Shown here one piece after another: positions 1 to 7,031 of a stretch of 18,520 bases of DNA. Position 1 is the first letter of the stretch, and each line of letters starts with the position of its first letter. Made by a program: the position numbers and the translations under genes. Under the pieces are notes generated by a model, which made no database searches, was not told the DNA's origin, and worked only from the letters and a program-made list of their open reading frames with translations. Source of the DNA: JAPOPJ01 sp964538885 (GTDB lineage Archaea > Thermoproteota > Nitrososphaeria > Nitrososphaerales > Nitrosopumilaceae); assembly GCA_964538885.1 (NCBI GenBank), contig CAZIHR010000013.1:1-18520 (forward strand), given 5' to 3'.

Positions 1-100
1 CCCAAAAACAGTATAATCCCGGAAGCTCATCAATATTTACGTATATCATATATCCAAAATTCATTCTGTTTTTTGACAATTGCTTTACTATTTCAGACAC
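1..100 (-). CDS. 5' end of a fourth operon gene (partial, runs off left edge)
   Basis: A minus-strand frame opens with GTG at 100 and runs without a stop to the window edge, giving 33 codons that begin MSEIVKQLSKNRMNFGYM and include a stretch NIDELPGL. Its start overlaps the end of the upstream PP-loop gene by 8 bases, the same overlap seen between the two genes before it, which suggests translational coupling in one transcript. An alternative start is the ATG at 64. Too little is visible to assign a family. As the next gene of a likely defence or DNA-modification operon, its full sequence would be very informative. Confidence 0.5.
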   Translation of the reverse strand, partial: MSEIVKQLSKNRMNFGYMIYVNIDELPGLYCFW

Positions 101-1712
101 CGCACAGACCCTCACACTCACTTGCCATGAAATCATCATAACTTTCCACATTCTCAAAGTCTATCGTATCTAGACTCTTCCGTTCCCTGTGCAGATAGCC
201 CTCCCCCCTTAGTGTACCACGTACGTGTGGAATTTCTCGTATTGCTTTATCTATGAATACTGCATCATCGAATGATTTTGAATCATTCTCTTTGAGCCAC
301 TTCCATTCCATATTTGTATGAAATGGACATCCCACACATGCACTGCGTGGGAGTTCCCTGCCGGGATATCTCTCTTCAAACCATTTGTGGAGCTGAGCCC
401 TTGTAAGTCCCATATCTATTAGTGGATACTTGTTAGTTATCCACTCGTCGCGACTTGGTTTCATCCTGTGTGCTTCATCCATGCTTATTCCCATCCACAT
501 CTCCACCTGCACATTCTTTGGTGCCCTCTTTCCTGGCTCCAGCTTTAGAATCTCGCGGAGTTTCTTGTGGATTGGTTTTATTTTATAGTGGTTGGTGCAC
601 TGTCTGGCAGCCACGGATGTAGTGCCGTCATTGTTTATCAGAAATACCGGTACATCCAAAAACGAGTTACCATCTGGAGTGACACCATTCAATATATTTT
701 CTCGTATGTTTCCAGCACTGACTCGTATCACCTCGTATGATAGCTGCTTTTCCAACCAGTCAAGATGTTTGTACACATGTGGTGGTTCCCAATGAGTGTC
801 AGCAAAGATGGCAATGTCTGGCTTTTCCATCCCCTTGAATCCCTTCTCTGCCATGAGTGCCATTACTGTGGATTGTGTTCCGGCACCTAGACTCAACACC
901 TTGCATCTTTTTGTCCCCCTGAGATATTTTCTGTCAATGACAAATTCTGGTTTGCGCATGATTCTATCTGAATAATCTCGGATCATATCACGAATATTCG
1001 TCGGTTCCAGTGAATCTAACAGTCTTGCACCAGCAGTTAGATTGATCTCTCTGGCCATTTCCCTATATCCTGGCTTATTTACTCCTTTGGCCTCATTCAT
1101 GAGTGCCCTTACACATTCTGCTAGTATGGTGGGGTTTCGCAGTACCTCAAATTCCATGCTGTGATGATAATATTCTGGATAATTGGAGAATGTCTCAAGT
1201 GCACGTTCTGCGGTAAATGCTCCGTTGGATGCGTCTGCCGCCCTAATTGCCGTGTGAGCTATCCACCATGTCCTCCCAGATATGCTAGACTTGTAAATCT
1301 TGACACTTGACTTTCCAGTGGTAAGCCAATGGTTTTGTATATGTGCAGTTGCCGTACTATTCTTGTATTTTGGCCAGCGCCGTATGCCATATTCGTGAAG
1401 ATAAAAGTGATTTATGTATGCCAATACTTCTGGGTCAGTGGCAAGCCGTGGTGTCATTCCTTCCAGAGATCGGTAAAAGTCTAGTGCCTGTTTGTCTGCC
1501 ATGTGTTCTAGGCGGGGCTTGTTCGGGTCTGGCAGCTCTAGTTTTATCTCACCTGCTATGTTCACATCAGTCTGCTTACTATATTCGCCAATATTTTCAG
1601 AAAGTAATTCATCAAAATCCGCATTCGGATCTTTATACATCTCCAAGTTGTCTTCTATCTTGTCGGTTAGCCAAATGAACGCGTCTCTATTCAGCTTTTT
1701 CAGCTTAACCAA
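93..1712 (-). CDS. DUF6339-like domain fused to a PAPS-reductase-like PP-loop domain
   Basis: This 539-residue protein appears to have two parts. Residues about 1-235 look like DUF6339, a family of unknown function: I recognise the pattern of TPRLATDP (87-94), YINHFYLHEYGIRRWP (99-114) and RTWWIAHTA (147-155). Residues about 268-515 are a PP-loop ATPase of the PAPS-reductase/adenine-nucleotide alpha-hydrolase type, with the phosphate loop SLGAGTQST at 274-282, the ADTHWEPP segment at 304-311, and three cysteines (C372 in RQCTNHYKIKP, and C459 and C462 in CVGCPFH) that could hold a metal or Fe-S cluster. Two more cysteines lie at the extreme C-terminus. PP-loop enzymes activate a substrate by adenylation or handle sulfur; DndC of phosphorothioate systems belongs to the same superfamily, but I do not claim it is DndC. 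It overlaps its upstream neighbour by 8 bases. The DUF6339 call is from memory of the family pattern. Confidence 0.85.
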   Translation of the reverse strand: MVKLKKLNRDAFIWLTDKIEDNLEMYKDPNADFDELLSENIGEYSKQTDVNIAGEIKLELPDPNKPRLEHMADKQALDFYRSLEGMTPRLATDPEVLAYINHFYLHEYGIRRWPKYKNSTATAHIQNHWLTTGKSSVKIYKSSISGRTWWIAHTAIRAADASNGAFTAERALETFSNYPEYYHHSMEFEVLRNPTILAECVRALMNEAKGVNKPGYREMAREINLTAGARLLDSLEPTNIRDMIRDYSDRIMRKPEFVIDRKYLRGTKRCKVLSLGAGTQSTVMALMAEKGFKGMEKPDIAIFADTHWEPPHVYKHLDWLEKQLSYEVIRVSAGNIRENILNGVTPDGNSFLDVPVFLINNDGTTSVAARQCTNHYKIKPIHKKLREILKLEPGKRAPKNVQVEMWMGISMDEAHRMKPSRDEWITNKYPLIDMGLTRAQLHKWFEERYPGRELPRSACVGCPFHTNMEWKWLKENDSKSFDDAVFIDKAIREIPHVRGTLRGEGYLHRERKSLDTIDFENVESYDDFMASECEGLCGV

Positions 1713-2520
1713 CAGAGTTTTCCTCCATTAGGTAGTTGACTGGATACTTTAGTATTTTCTGAGCATGTTTGTATGCCTCTTTTTTTAGTTCATCGTTGAT
1801 CTTTTTCTCAGATGCCATGAGAGTCTTTCGCAGTCCCTCTTCCCATGTTTTTGTACCATCTTCGGTTATATTTTGTATTGCATAGGTTAGCGCAACCATG
1901 TATATGGAAGAAAACAACATCCTGTCATTGGAGCTACGCAGTGCGTTGATGCGATTACGCGTGTCTTTGTGCATGTAAATCTTTATCAGATCCTCGCCAA
2001 CATCGACAACATACTCTCCCTCTTTCAGGGTATCTCTTGGTACAAGTTCTATTGCTGCACGTAGCGTGTCTAGTGAATCTATCTTCAAATCCTTGTCAGA
2101 GGCGCGTGCCAATATGGCTCCTGCTGGTACAGGTATTGACATAGAAGAAAATTCTTCATGGTGTTCATCCGATCTAAATTCGTTGATTGGTTCTGTTGCT
2201 GTTATGTATGATGAGAGTCTTATCTTATCGAAATATTCTGACTGTGGTAGTTTCAGTTCCTTCTTTTCATCGACGTTAATGAATACTACTTTTCGACTAT
2301 ACGTCTTGGTACATTTTATTACTGTACAAATTTTTGCTTTGTTTTTACGTACTAGGTCACGTATGAATTTGCTTGTCAGGTCAAAGTACACCGACAGTAT
2401 TATTTGGTTGTCCAGAGTATGTTGTGGTTCCTTGTCTATGACGATCTCAAATTTGAATCCATCCTTATAGTCTACGCTATCTGGTAATAGTACTGGGTGT
2501 GGCAGCATCACAGTCTTCAT
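1705..2520 (-). CDS. Unrecognised 271-residue protein of the GHKL/PP-loop operon
   Basis: I do not recognise this protein. It is soluble-looking, with no signal peptide or membrane segment. The N-terminal part alternates short hydrophobic stretches with charged turns (for example FKFEIVIDKE and QIILSVYFDLTSKFI), as expected for beta-rich folding. The C-terminal 90 residues are helical and lysine-rich. Its ATG overlaps the ATPase stop codon as ATGA (2517-2520), and its own end overlaps the PP-loop gene by 8 bases, so it is almost certainly translated with them and probably works in the same complex. No catalytic motif is obvious; an adaptor or sensor role would be a guess. Confidence 0.85.
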   Translation of the reverse strand: MKTVMLPHPVLLPDSVDYKDGFKFEIVIDKEPQHTLDNQIILSVYFDLTSKFIRDLVRKNKAKICTVIKCTKTYSRKVVFINVDEKKELKLPQSEYFDKIRLSSYITATEPINEFRSDEHHEEFSSMSIPVPAGAILARASDKDLKIDSLDTLRAAIELVPRDTLKEGEYVVDVGEDLIKIYMHKDTRNRINALRSSNDRMLFSSIYMVALTYAIQNITEDGTKTWEEGLRKTLMASEKKINDELKKEAYKHAQKILKYPVNYLMEENSVG

Positions 2521-4347
2521 TTTCTCTCCCCACGCGTACGATACTCTACTACACTATACCCAGTATACTGTGATGATCTTTCTATTGGAAGATCAAGTAT
2601 GACCCGTTTCCCAATTTCAGAATTTACAATTATGAATTCCTTTTGGCATGTTGCAGTATTGGCATTTTGTATAATCTCTACTTTTGAAAACGTAATGGCT
2701 TTTTCATTTTTGTCTTCTTCTCCGGCAGGACATATGATGAATTTGTTGGTCCCCGTCTTTGAGGTAAATCTTACGCGTAGTTTGCCCCCATTATTTACAT
2801 GACGAGTAACATGGGCATCCTGCATGCTTGTTTTGGTAGCTCGTTTCTTTGATTTGATGTGATTATTTGGTCCACCCTCACCGTCTGTGGGGCCTGGACC
2901 ATCTCCACCTGTTCCATCTTCTCCACCCATTACTGGAATCCTGTTACTGATCTGTATTGTTTTGACTTCTATTTTTCTGGGTTGTCTGACTTTTTCTTCG
3001 TCATTGATTCCATTCTTGCCGTCTGACTCTGAGACAAATGGTATGATCTCTGCAAGCTCTGTTAAATTGGTGCTTTCTCTGGAATCATCAAGGTTTAGTA
3101 ATTTCTTGACGTGTCCTCTGATTTTGTCATTTATCTCATCTAGCTCTATTTTGACTCTTTTCTGCTCATTTCCCTTCAATCGTTTGTATTCAATGGATTC
3201 GTGGGTGGGAGGCTCCATTTCACGTATGCGCTTTTCCGTCTTTTCATCTACAGCCCTTATGATTGCCATAAATTTTCCAATCTCAATTCTGATGTGGAAT
3301 GGATTCTTTGCACAACTCTTTTCTGCTGTAATGAACATTCCGCGACTGTTGATATATGCCACACGGTTTTCCATGTCCTCGTCACCACTAGCTATTCTTA
3401 ATTCAAATTTTCCAAATTTTCCTTCTACGATTGTTGGTGTGGCAGAATCCCTCCACAAGTTGTAATAGTATTTTTTTTCACATGTGAACTCTTCCCCATT
3501 CAGAGTGTCATTGTTGATGTTGATATCACCTATCTTGACTTCAAGTTTGCGGTCATGTATGGCTGCAAAGAAATTATCTACTACTGAACGTCTAGCAGGT
3601 TTTTGCCATTTCTGTTCGCCCTTGAATCCAAATATGAAAATTCCTGTACCGCGCTCATCTAGTCTAAACTCCTCCTGAATCTCATTTCCCATTATGGGGG
3701 GATAGTACCTACCTTTACGGTCATTTGATGTTCCAAAACCAACATGTTGTAGTTCCTCATCTGAATTGTTTGGATCGTCATGTGCCATCAGTTTACACCT
3801 GCCTATGAATTTCTCAATTCTGTGTTTGTCGATATAGTGTGTAGAATAGCATACCAAGCTCAGATCAGATGCTGCATATGGTGCATTCTTTCCTATGCCA
3901 AAACTTCCCCCGGCAGTTGGTTCATCCTTGTTTGGAGTTCCTTCCTTGTAAACCAACGCATCCCAACGATCACCATTTAATCCAGTGGTGTTTTCATCAA
4001 TTATCTTCAATATTGGTATCTTGGGTTTTTGAAGAATCTTTATGGCATTCTCGTAAAATTTTTTGGCTTTTTCATGTTTCTGTGTATTAGCAGCGTCAAG
4101 ACACTTTTCTACATGGGACTGAAGTTCCTCGGCATTGATAGCCCCCCCCAAGTTCCATTTCACTCATATCTATTATTACTGGCTTGCCATCATGTCTATG
4201 GTCTTTGGCATCAAGGGAATTCTGGATTATTTCCCTGACAACATGCTCCAAAACGTCTGCTGTAAAGTATTCCTTTCCACTGTCATTGAAGCCTTGTGCC
4301 ACGCCTCCATGAGTTGGTGGAAAAAACCACTTGAGGCTGCTCATCAT
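2517..4347 (-). CDS. GHKL-type ATPase, split by a frameshift in a G8 run
   Basis: Two minus-strand frames make one GHKL (Hsp90/MutL/histidine-kinase fold) ATPase. The frame starting at ATG 4347 carries the N-box REIIQNSLDAKD (residues 38-49: E39, N43, D46). The frame ending at 2517 carries the G1-like IIDENTTGLNG and the glycine-rich lid motif GGSFGIGKNAP. They meet in a run of eight G (plus-strand C, 4142-4149). Seven G would join them into a protein of about 609 residues, with the join reading MELGGAINAEEL. As sequenced, the N-box frame ends after 83 codons, and the long part could only start at GTG 4163 without an N-box, so it should not bind ATP normally. The C-terminal third has a Gly/Pro/Asp-rich linker and then a beta-rich tail. 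A TATA box 24 bases upstream supports the 4347 start. GHKL ATPases with such neighbours occur in prokaryotic defence loci (MORC/MutL-like); the role here is inferred. Confidence 0.85.
4142..4149. repeat. Homopolymer of eight C (G on the coding strand) at the frameshift
   Basis: The run lies inside the ATPase reading frame, exactly where the two halves of the GHKL domain change frame. Loss of one base, or gain of two, restores a continuous ORF. Such runs slip during replication and can act as on/off switches; they are also common sequencing and assembly errors. Confidence 0.9.
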
Positions 4348-4367
4348 TAGAGTGGATCTAAACCCGT

Positions 4368-4374
4368 GTTTATA
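4368..4374 (-). promoter_or_regulatory. TATA box of the GHKL/PP-loop operon
   Basis: TATAAAC on the minus strand is centred 24 bases upstream of the ATG at 4347, the spacing of a leaderless archaeal transcript. It sits in the 44-base gap after the DsbA-like gene, so the operon has its own promoter. Confidence 0.6.
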
Positions 4375-4391
4375 GGAGTTATGATTTTATC

Positions 4392-5162
4392 TTATTTTAT
4401 AATATCAACGAATACATCAAATGGCTGGGCACCAACTATTTTTGTACAATCATCATTTTGACATATAAAAAAAGTGGGTGTGCCACTAACACCTAATTTC
4501 ATTGCATCATCTATATCTCCCCAAATTTCTTCCATGGTGTCATCTAATTTCATGCATTCATCAAATAGAGTTAGATCAAGTCCAATCTCTCTAGCACGTT
4601 CATACAACCAATCATCAAATGATATTGAGGTCATCCCACTCCATTTTATCTGATTATCAAACAAAATATCGTGATACTGCCAGAATTTGCCCTGCATATC
4701 TGCACAGTTGGCAGCCGAATGAGCTGGTATGGCATTCTGGTGAAATGATAGTGGAAAGTCTCTGTAAATTAATTTGGCTTTACCCGTGTCAATATATTCA
4801 GACTTTATTTGTGGCAAAGTATCTGAATAAAAGCTCTCACAGAATGGACATTCAAAATCAGAAAATTCTACAATAGTTATAGAAGAGTTAACATTACCAA
4901 TTATTGGGTCATCAGCACTAACTATAGTGGAGACATCTCCACTTGGCTCCATATTATTATCCATCTCATGTTCCATTTCATGTTTGGATTCATGCGGTTT
5001 TTCATCTTTAATTTCATGTTTGGTATCATCATATTTTTCATGTTTGTATTTTTCATAATTAGAATCCAAAGATATTGCGATATTCCATGAAATTGAACCT
5101 GCACACAATACAGATAATATCATTATTATAACAAAGATGTTGGTCTCCATCTTTACTGACAT
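4392..5162 (-). CDS. Membrane-anchored DsbA-like thiol-disulfide oxidoreductase
   Basis: A thioredoxin-fold DsbA-family protein (Thioredoxin_4/DsbA type). From the chosen start it has one N-terminal hydrophobic segment (residues about 8-27) that should anchor it with the catalytic domain outside the membrane. A charged His/Glu/Lys/Met-rich linker follows, and then the domain: strand ITIVEFSDFECPFCESFY with the CPFC active site, the helical insert, and the cis-proline loop GVSGTPTFFI near the end. The likely role is forming or isomerising disulfides in exported proteins. In-frame TTG (5177) and ATG (5165) starts also exist. I chose the ATG at 5162 because a TTAAATAC box is centred 24.5 bases upstream of it. 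Thaumarchaea carry many such proteins. The metal-ligand-rich linker is unusual and might bind copper, which is speculation. Confidence 0.9.
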   Translation of the reverse strand: MSVKMETNIFVIIMILSVLCAGSISWNIAISLDSNYEKYKHEKYDDTKHEIKDEKPHESKHEMEHEMDNNMEPSGDVSTIVSADDPIIGNVNSSITIVEFSDFECPFCESFYSDTLPQIKSEYIDTGKAKLIYRDFPLSFHQNAIPAHSAANCADMQGKFWQYHDILFDNQIKWSGMTSISFDDWLYERAREIGLDLTLFDECMKLDDTMEEIWGDIDDAMKLGVSGTPTFFICQNDDCTKIVGAQPFDVFVDIIK

Positions 5163-5182
5163 CATACCAAATTTCAATGAAG

Positions 5183-5190
5183 GTATTTAA
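5183..5190 (-). promoter_or_regulatory. TATA box of the DsbA-like gene
   Basis: TTAAATAC on the minus strand is centred 24.5 bases upstream of the ATG at 5162, which favours that start over the longer TTG form. Confidence 0.55.
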
Positions 5191-5259
5191 CGGCAAATTA
5201 AAGCCAAAAATTATACGATCTTCTGTTCCAAATATACATAAATTCACACTCAATTTAGA

Positions 5260-6690
5260 ATGATAAGGATGAGCCAATCAATAAGATGTCAATATTGTGG
5301 TGTGTTAATATCAGATGCACTTGAAGTGTTTAGATGTAACTATTGCAATGGCATACATTGTTCAGATTGTAGATTGCCTGAAAAACATTTGTGTAGGAAA
5401 ACAACTTTGGATGGTGGGAGATGGTTCAATGACTCTGTAACTGCAAAACCCCTATACCATGAAAAATCTAATAGAATGAAAAGACAAGGACGTAAATCTA
5501 TCAAGGTTGTTTCCGTGGTAGTACTGGTGGGCATCATGGTATATTTTGCAATATCACCTGACGTATTTTTTGATACTATGGATAACTTGGGACTATCTGA
5601 TGAGGTGGATCATACCATCACATTACTTAGTATAATGGGAAACGAGTTAGTGGGTATAATACGTGAGGAAGTGCAGACAATTAACATTGAACCAGTTATT
5701 GAGATACCGCCTACCGCGTCAATTGATGTTGAATCTAATACAATAGAACCACCAACCATATCAATCAATGTAGAGCCAGAAACATCTCCGCCTACCGCGT
5801 CAATTGATGTAAAATCAAAAATCCAAGCTGATAACTGGTTACTCGAATTTTCAAAATATCCCACACCATCAGATGTCATAACTTGGGCTATTGTCTCAGA
5901 AAATGTGGCAAAGAGCAAAATGAACAACACATATTTTACATACGCCATCCCACCTGTAATGGGAGTCCTACCACACGACCCGCGTGATTTAGGTAGAGTA
6001 TACCAAGCTATAGAACGTGGATTTGAGATGTGGGAAAATAAAAATGAAAATATAAAATTTGAGATGACCGGCAGTCAACAAGCCGACATATTGGTCTATT
6101 TGGAGATGATGCCATCTCCCAACCATATTGGTCTTGCATCATATACGAAAATGTATGAGGGAGTGATAGCAATACACATTGGAGATTTTGACTGCAATAA
6201 ATCATATGTGGAGTGGGATTCAGATCAGCTGACCAATACTACTATGCATGAGGTAGGTCACATACTAGGACTTGAACACCATCCTGATGAAGAACATCTC
6301 ATGTATGGGGATGATGCATCCACCAAAGTTGAATTTGATTCACGTGGCTATAACATACCTGAATCCTTAAACAATGGGTTGTATGAGGGACAGACAGAGT
6401 TGTCTGATATGATTGATGTCCTTGACATAAAAATTGCAAAATTGGATGTGGAACTTGAACAATTGGATGTGGAACTAACAGATACATTGACAATCTTTGG
6501 AATTTCTAGAGTGCATTATGACTCCAATTCTACTGTGCCTGAACATGTTTACAATGCAATCATACCAATAATTAATGAACAAAATGATGTGATTTATGAG
6601 TACAATGATGTAGTTAATGAGTACAGTGATGTAGTTAATGAGTACAGTGATGTGGTTGATGAATACAATTGCTACTCAAACATCGAATGA
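5260..6690 (+). CDS. AN1-type zinc finger / transmembrane / matrixin-like metalloprotease
   Basis: This 476-residue protein (or 473 from the ATG at 5269) joins three modules. Residues 10-45 form an AN1-like zinc finger with ligands C10, C13, C26, C29, C34, C37, H43 and C45; C37 replaces the usual His. Residues about 81-98 form a membrane segment. Residues about 190-350 form a metzincin (matrixin-type) protease with HEVGHILGLEHH (330-341; zinc ligands H330, H334, H340) and a Met-turn LMYG (M348). The finger should face the cytoplasm and the protease the outside. A Pro/Thr-rich stalk with a repeated PPTASIDV links membrane and protease. The C-terminus holds heptad repeats of coiled-coil character. 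No propeptide cysteine switch is evident. It could be a membrane-tethered protease for surface or secreted proteins. The domain calls are secure, the substrate unknown. Confidence 0.9.
   Translation: MIRMSQSIRCQYCGVLISDALEVFRCNYCNGIHCSDCRLPEKHLCRKTTLDGGRWFNDSVTAKPLYHEKSNRMKRQGRKSIKVVSVVVLVGIMVYFAISPDVFFDTMDNLGLSDEVDHTITLLSIMGNELVGIIREEVQTINIEPVIEIPPTASIDVESNTIEPPTISINVEPETSPPTASIDVKSKIQADNWLLEFSKYPTPSDVITWAIVSENVAKSKMNNTYFTYAIPPVMGVLPHDPRDLGRVYQAIERGFEMWENKNENIKFEMTGSQQADILVYLEMMPSPNHIGLASYTKMYEGVIAIHIGDFDCNKSYVEWDSDQLTNTTMHEVGHILGLEHHPDEEHLMYGDDASTKVEFDSRGYNIPESLNNGLYEGQTELSDMIDVLDIKIAKLDVELEQLDVELTDTLTIFGISRVHYDSNSTVPEHVYNAIIPIINEQNDVIYEYNDVVNEYSDVVNEYSDVVDEYNCYSNIE
5707..5810 (+). repeat. 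23-bp direct repeat in the protease stalk region
   Basis: Identical 23-base copies at 5707-5729 and 5788-5810 encode the same PPTASIDV stretch, 81 bases (27 codons) apart. A diverged third unit, PPTISINV, lies between them. The reading frame is kept, as expected for a stalk growing by in-frame duplication. Confidence 0.85.
6577..6660 (+). repeat. 21-bp tandem repeats encoding coiled-coil heptads
   Basis: Three near-identical 21-base units (6598-6618, 6619-6639, 6640-6660) encode EYNDVVN, EYSDVVN and EYSDVVD, with one degenerate unit before them (EQNDVIY). Each unit is one heptad. A separate pair of heptads (KLDVELE, QLDVELT) lies upstream in the same protein. Confidence 0.85.
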
Positions 6691-6749
6691 AGATGTGGTA
6701 CAGTAAAAATATTTCAATTCAATCGTGTTTGGTAGACGCAAAATGGTTT

Positions 6750-6790
6750 AATGTGGCAGAATAATTTAACCCACATTTTTTCGGTTTTTT
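6750..6790 (+). terminator. Hairpin plus T-runs after the metalloprotease gene
   Basis: AATGTGG (6750-6756) and CCACATT (6771-6777) can pair over a 14-base loop. They are followed by two T6 runs separated by CGG (6776-6790). The T-rich tail alone would fit archaeal termination, about 60-100 bases after the stop codon. Confidence 0.45.
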
Positions 6791-6831
6791 GCAAATTTTA
6801 CATCACTGCCCAAATTATATATTGCTATTCT

Positions 6832-6884
6832 AATATAACATTTCCACCACATCAACAAATTGAAAAAATCCGCAATATAGGGAG
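6832..6884 (+). repeat. Copy A of a ~52-base block also found at the pilin promoter
   Basis: This lies in the 341-base gene-free stretch 6691-7031. It shares ATATAACATTT, then CACCACA, then an A-rich spacer, a CCGC core and TAGGGAG with 17271-17322, in the same order and nearly the same spacing. No credible gene follows it: the next ATG, at 6919, stops after five codons. It may be a duplicated promoter region whose gene was lost. Apart from this block and the terminator I see nothing in the stretch. Confidence 0.5.
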
Positions 6885-7031
6885 ATGTAATTTGACTCCA
6901 AATTTTATCTTATATAATGAACAAGTCATTTTAGGAATTTTTTAATGAAATTGAAATAACCCGAACATCCAAAAGCCCCACTTGTGTACAGCCTAAAATA
7001 ATCACGTGTATAGATTTTTCATAGTATGGTA

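Noticed and set aside
93..1712. Naming the PP-loop gene DndC or CysH
   Set aside because: No DndB/D/E partner and no CysH-type sulfate-assimilation context; the DUF6339-like N-terminus is foreign to both.
2887..3465. A 192-codon plus-strand ORF antisense to the GHKL ATPase
   Set aside because: The opposite strand carries clear ATPase text in an overlapping operon; this frame is Ser/Phe/Pro-rich shadow sequence with no motif.
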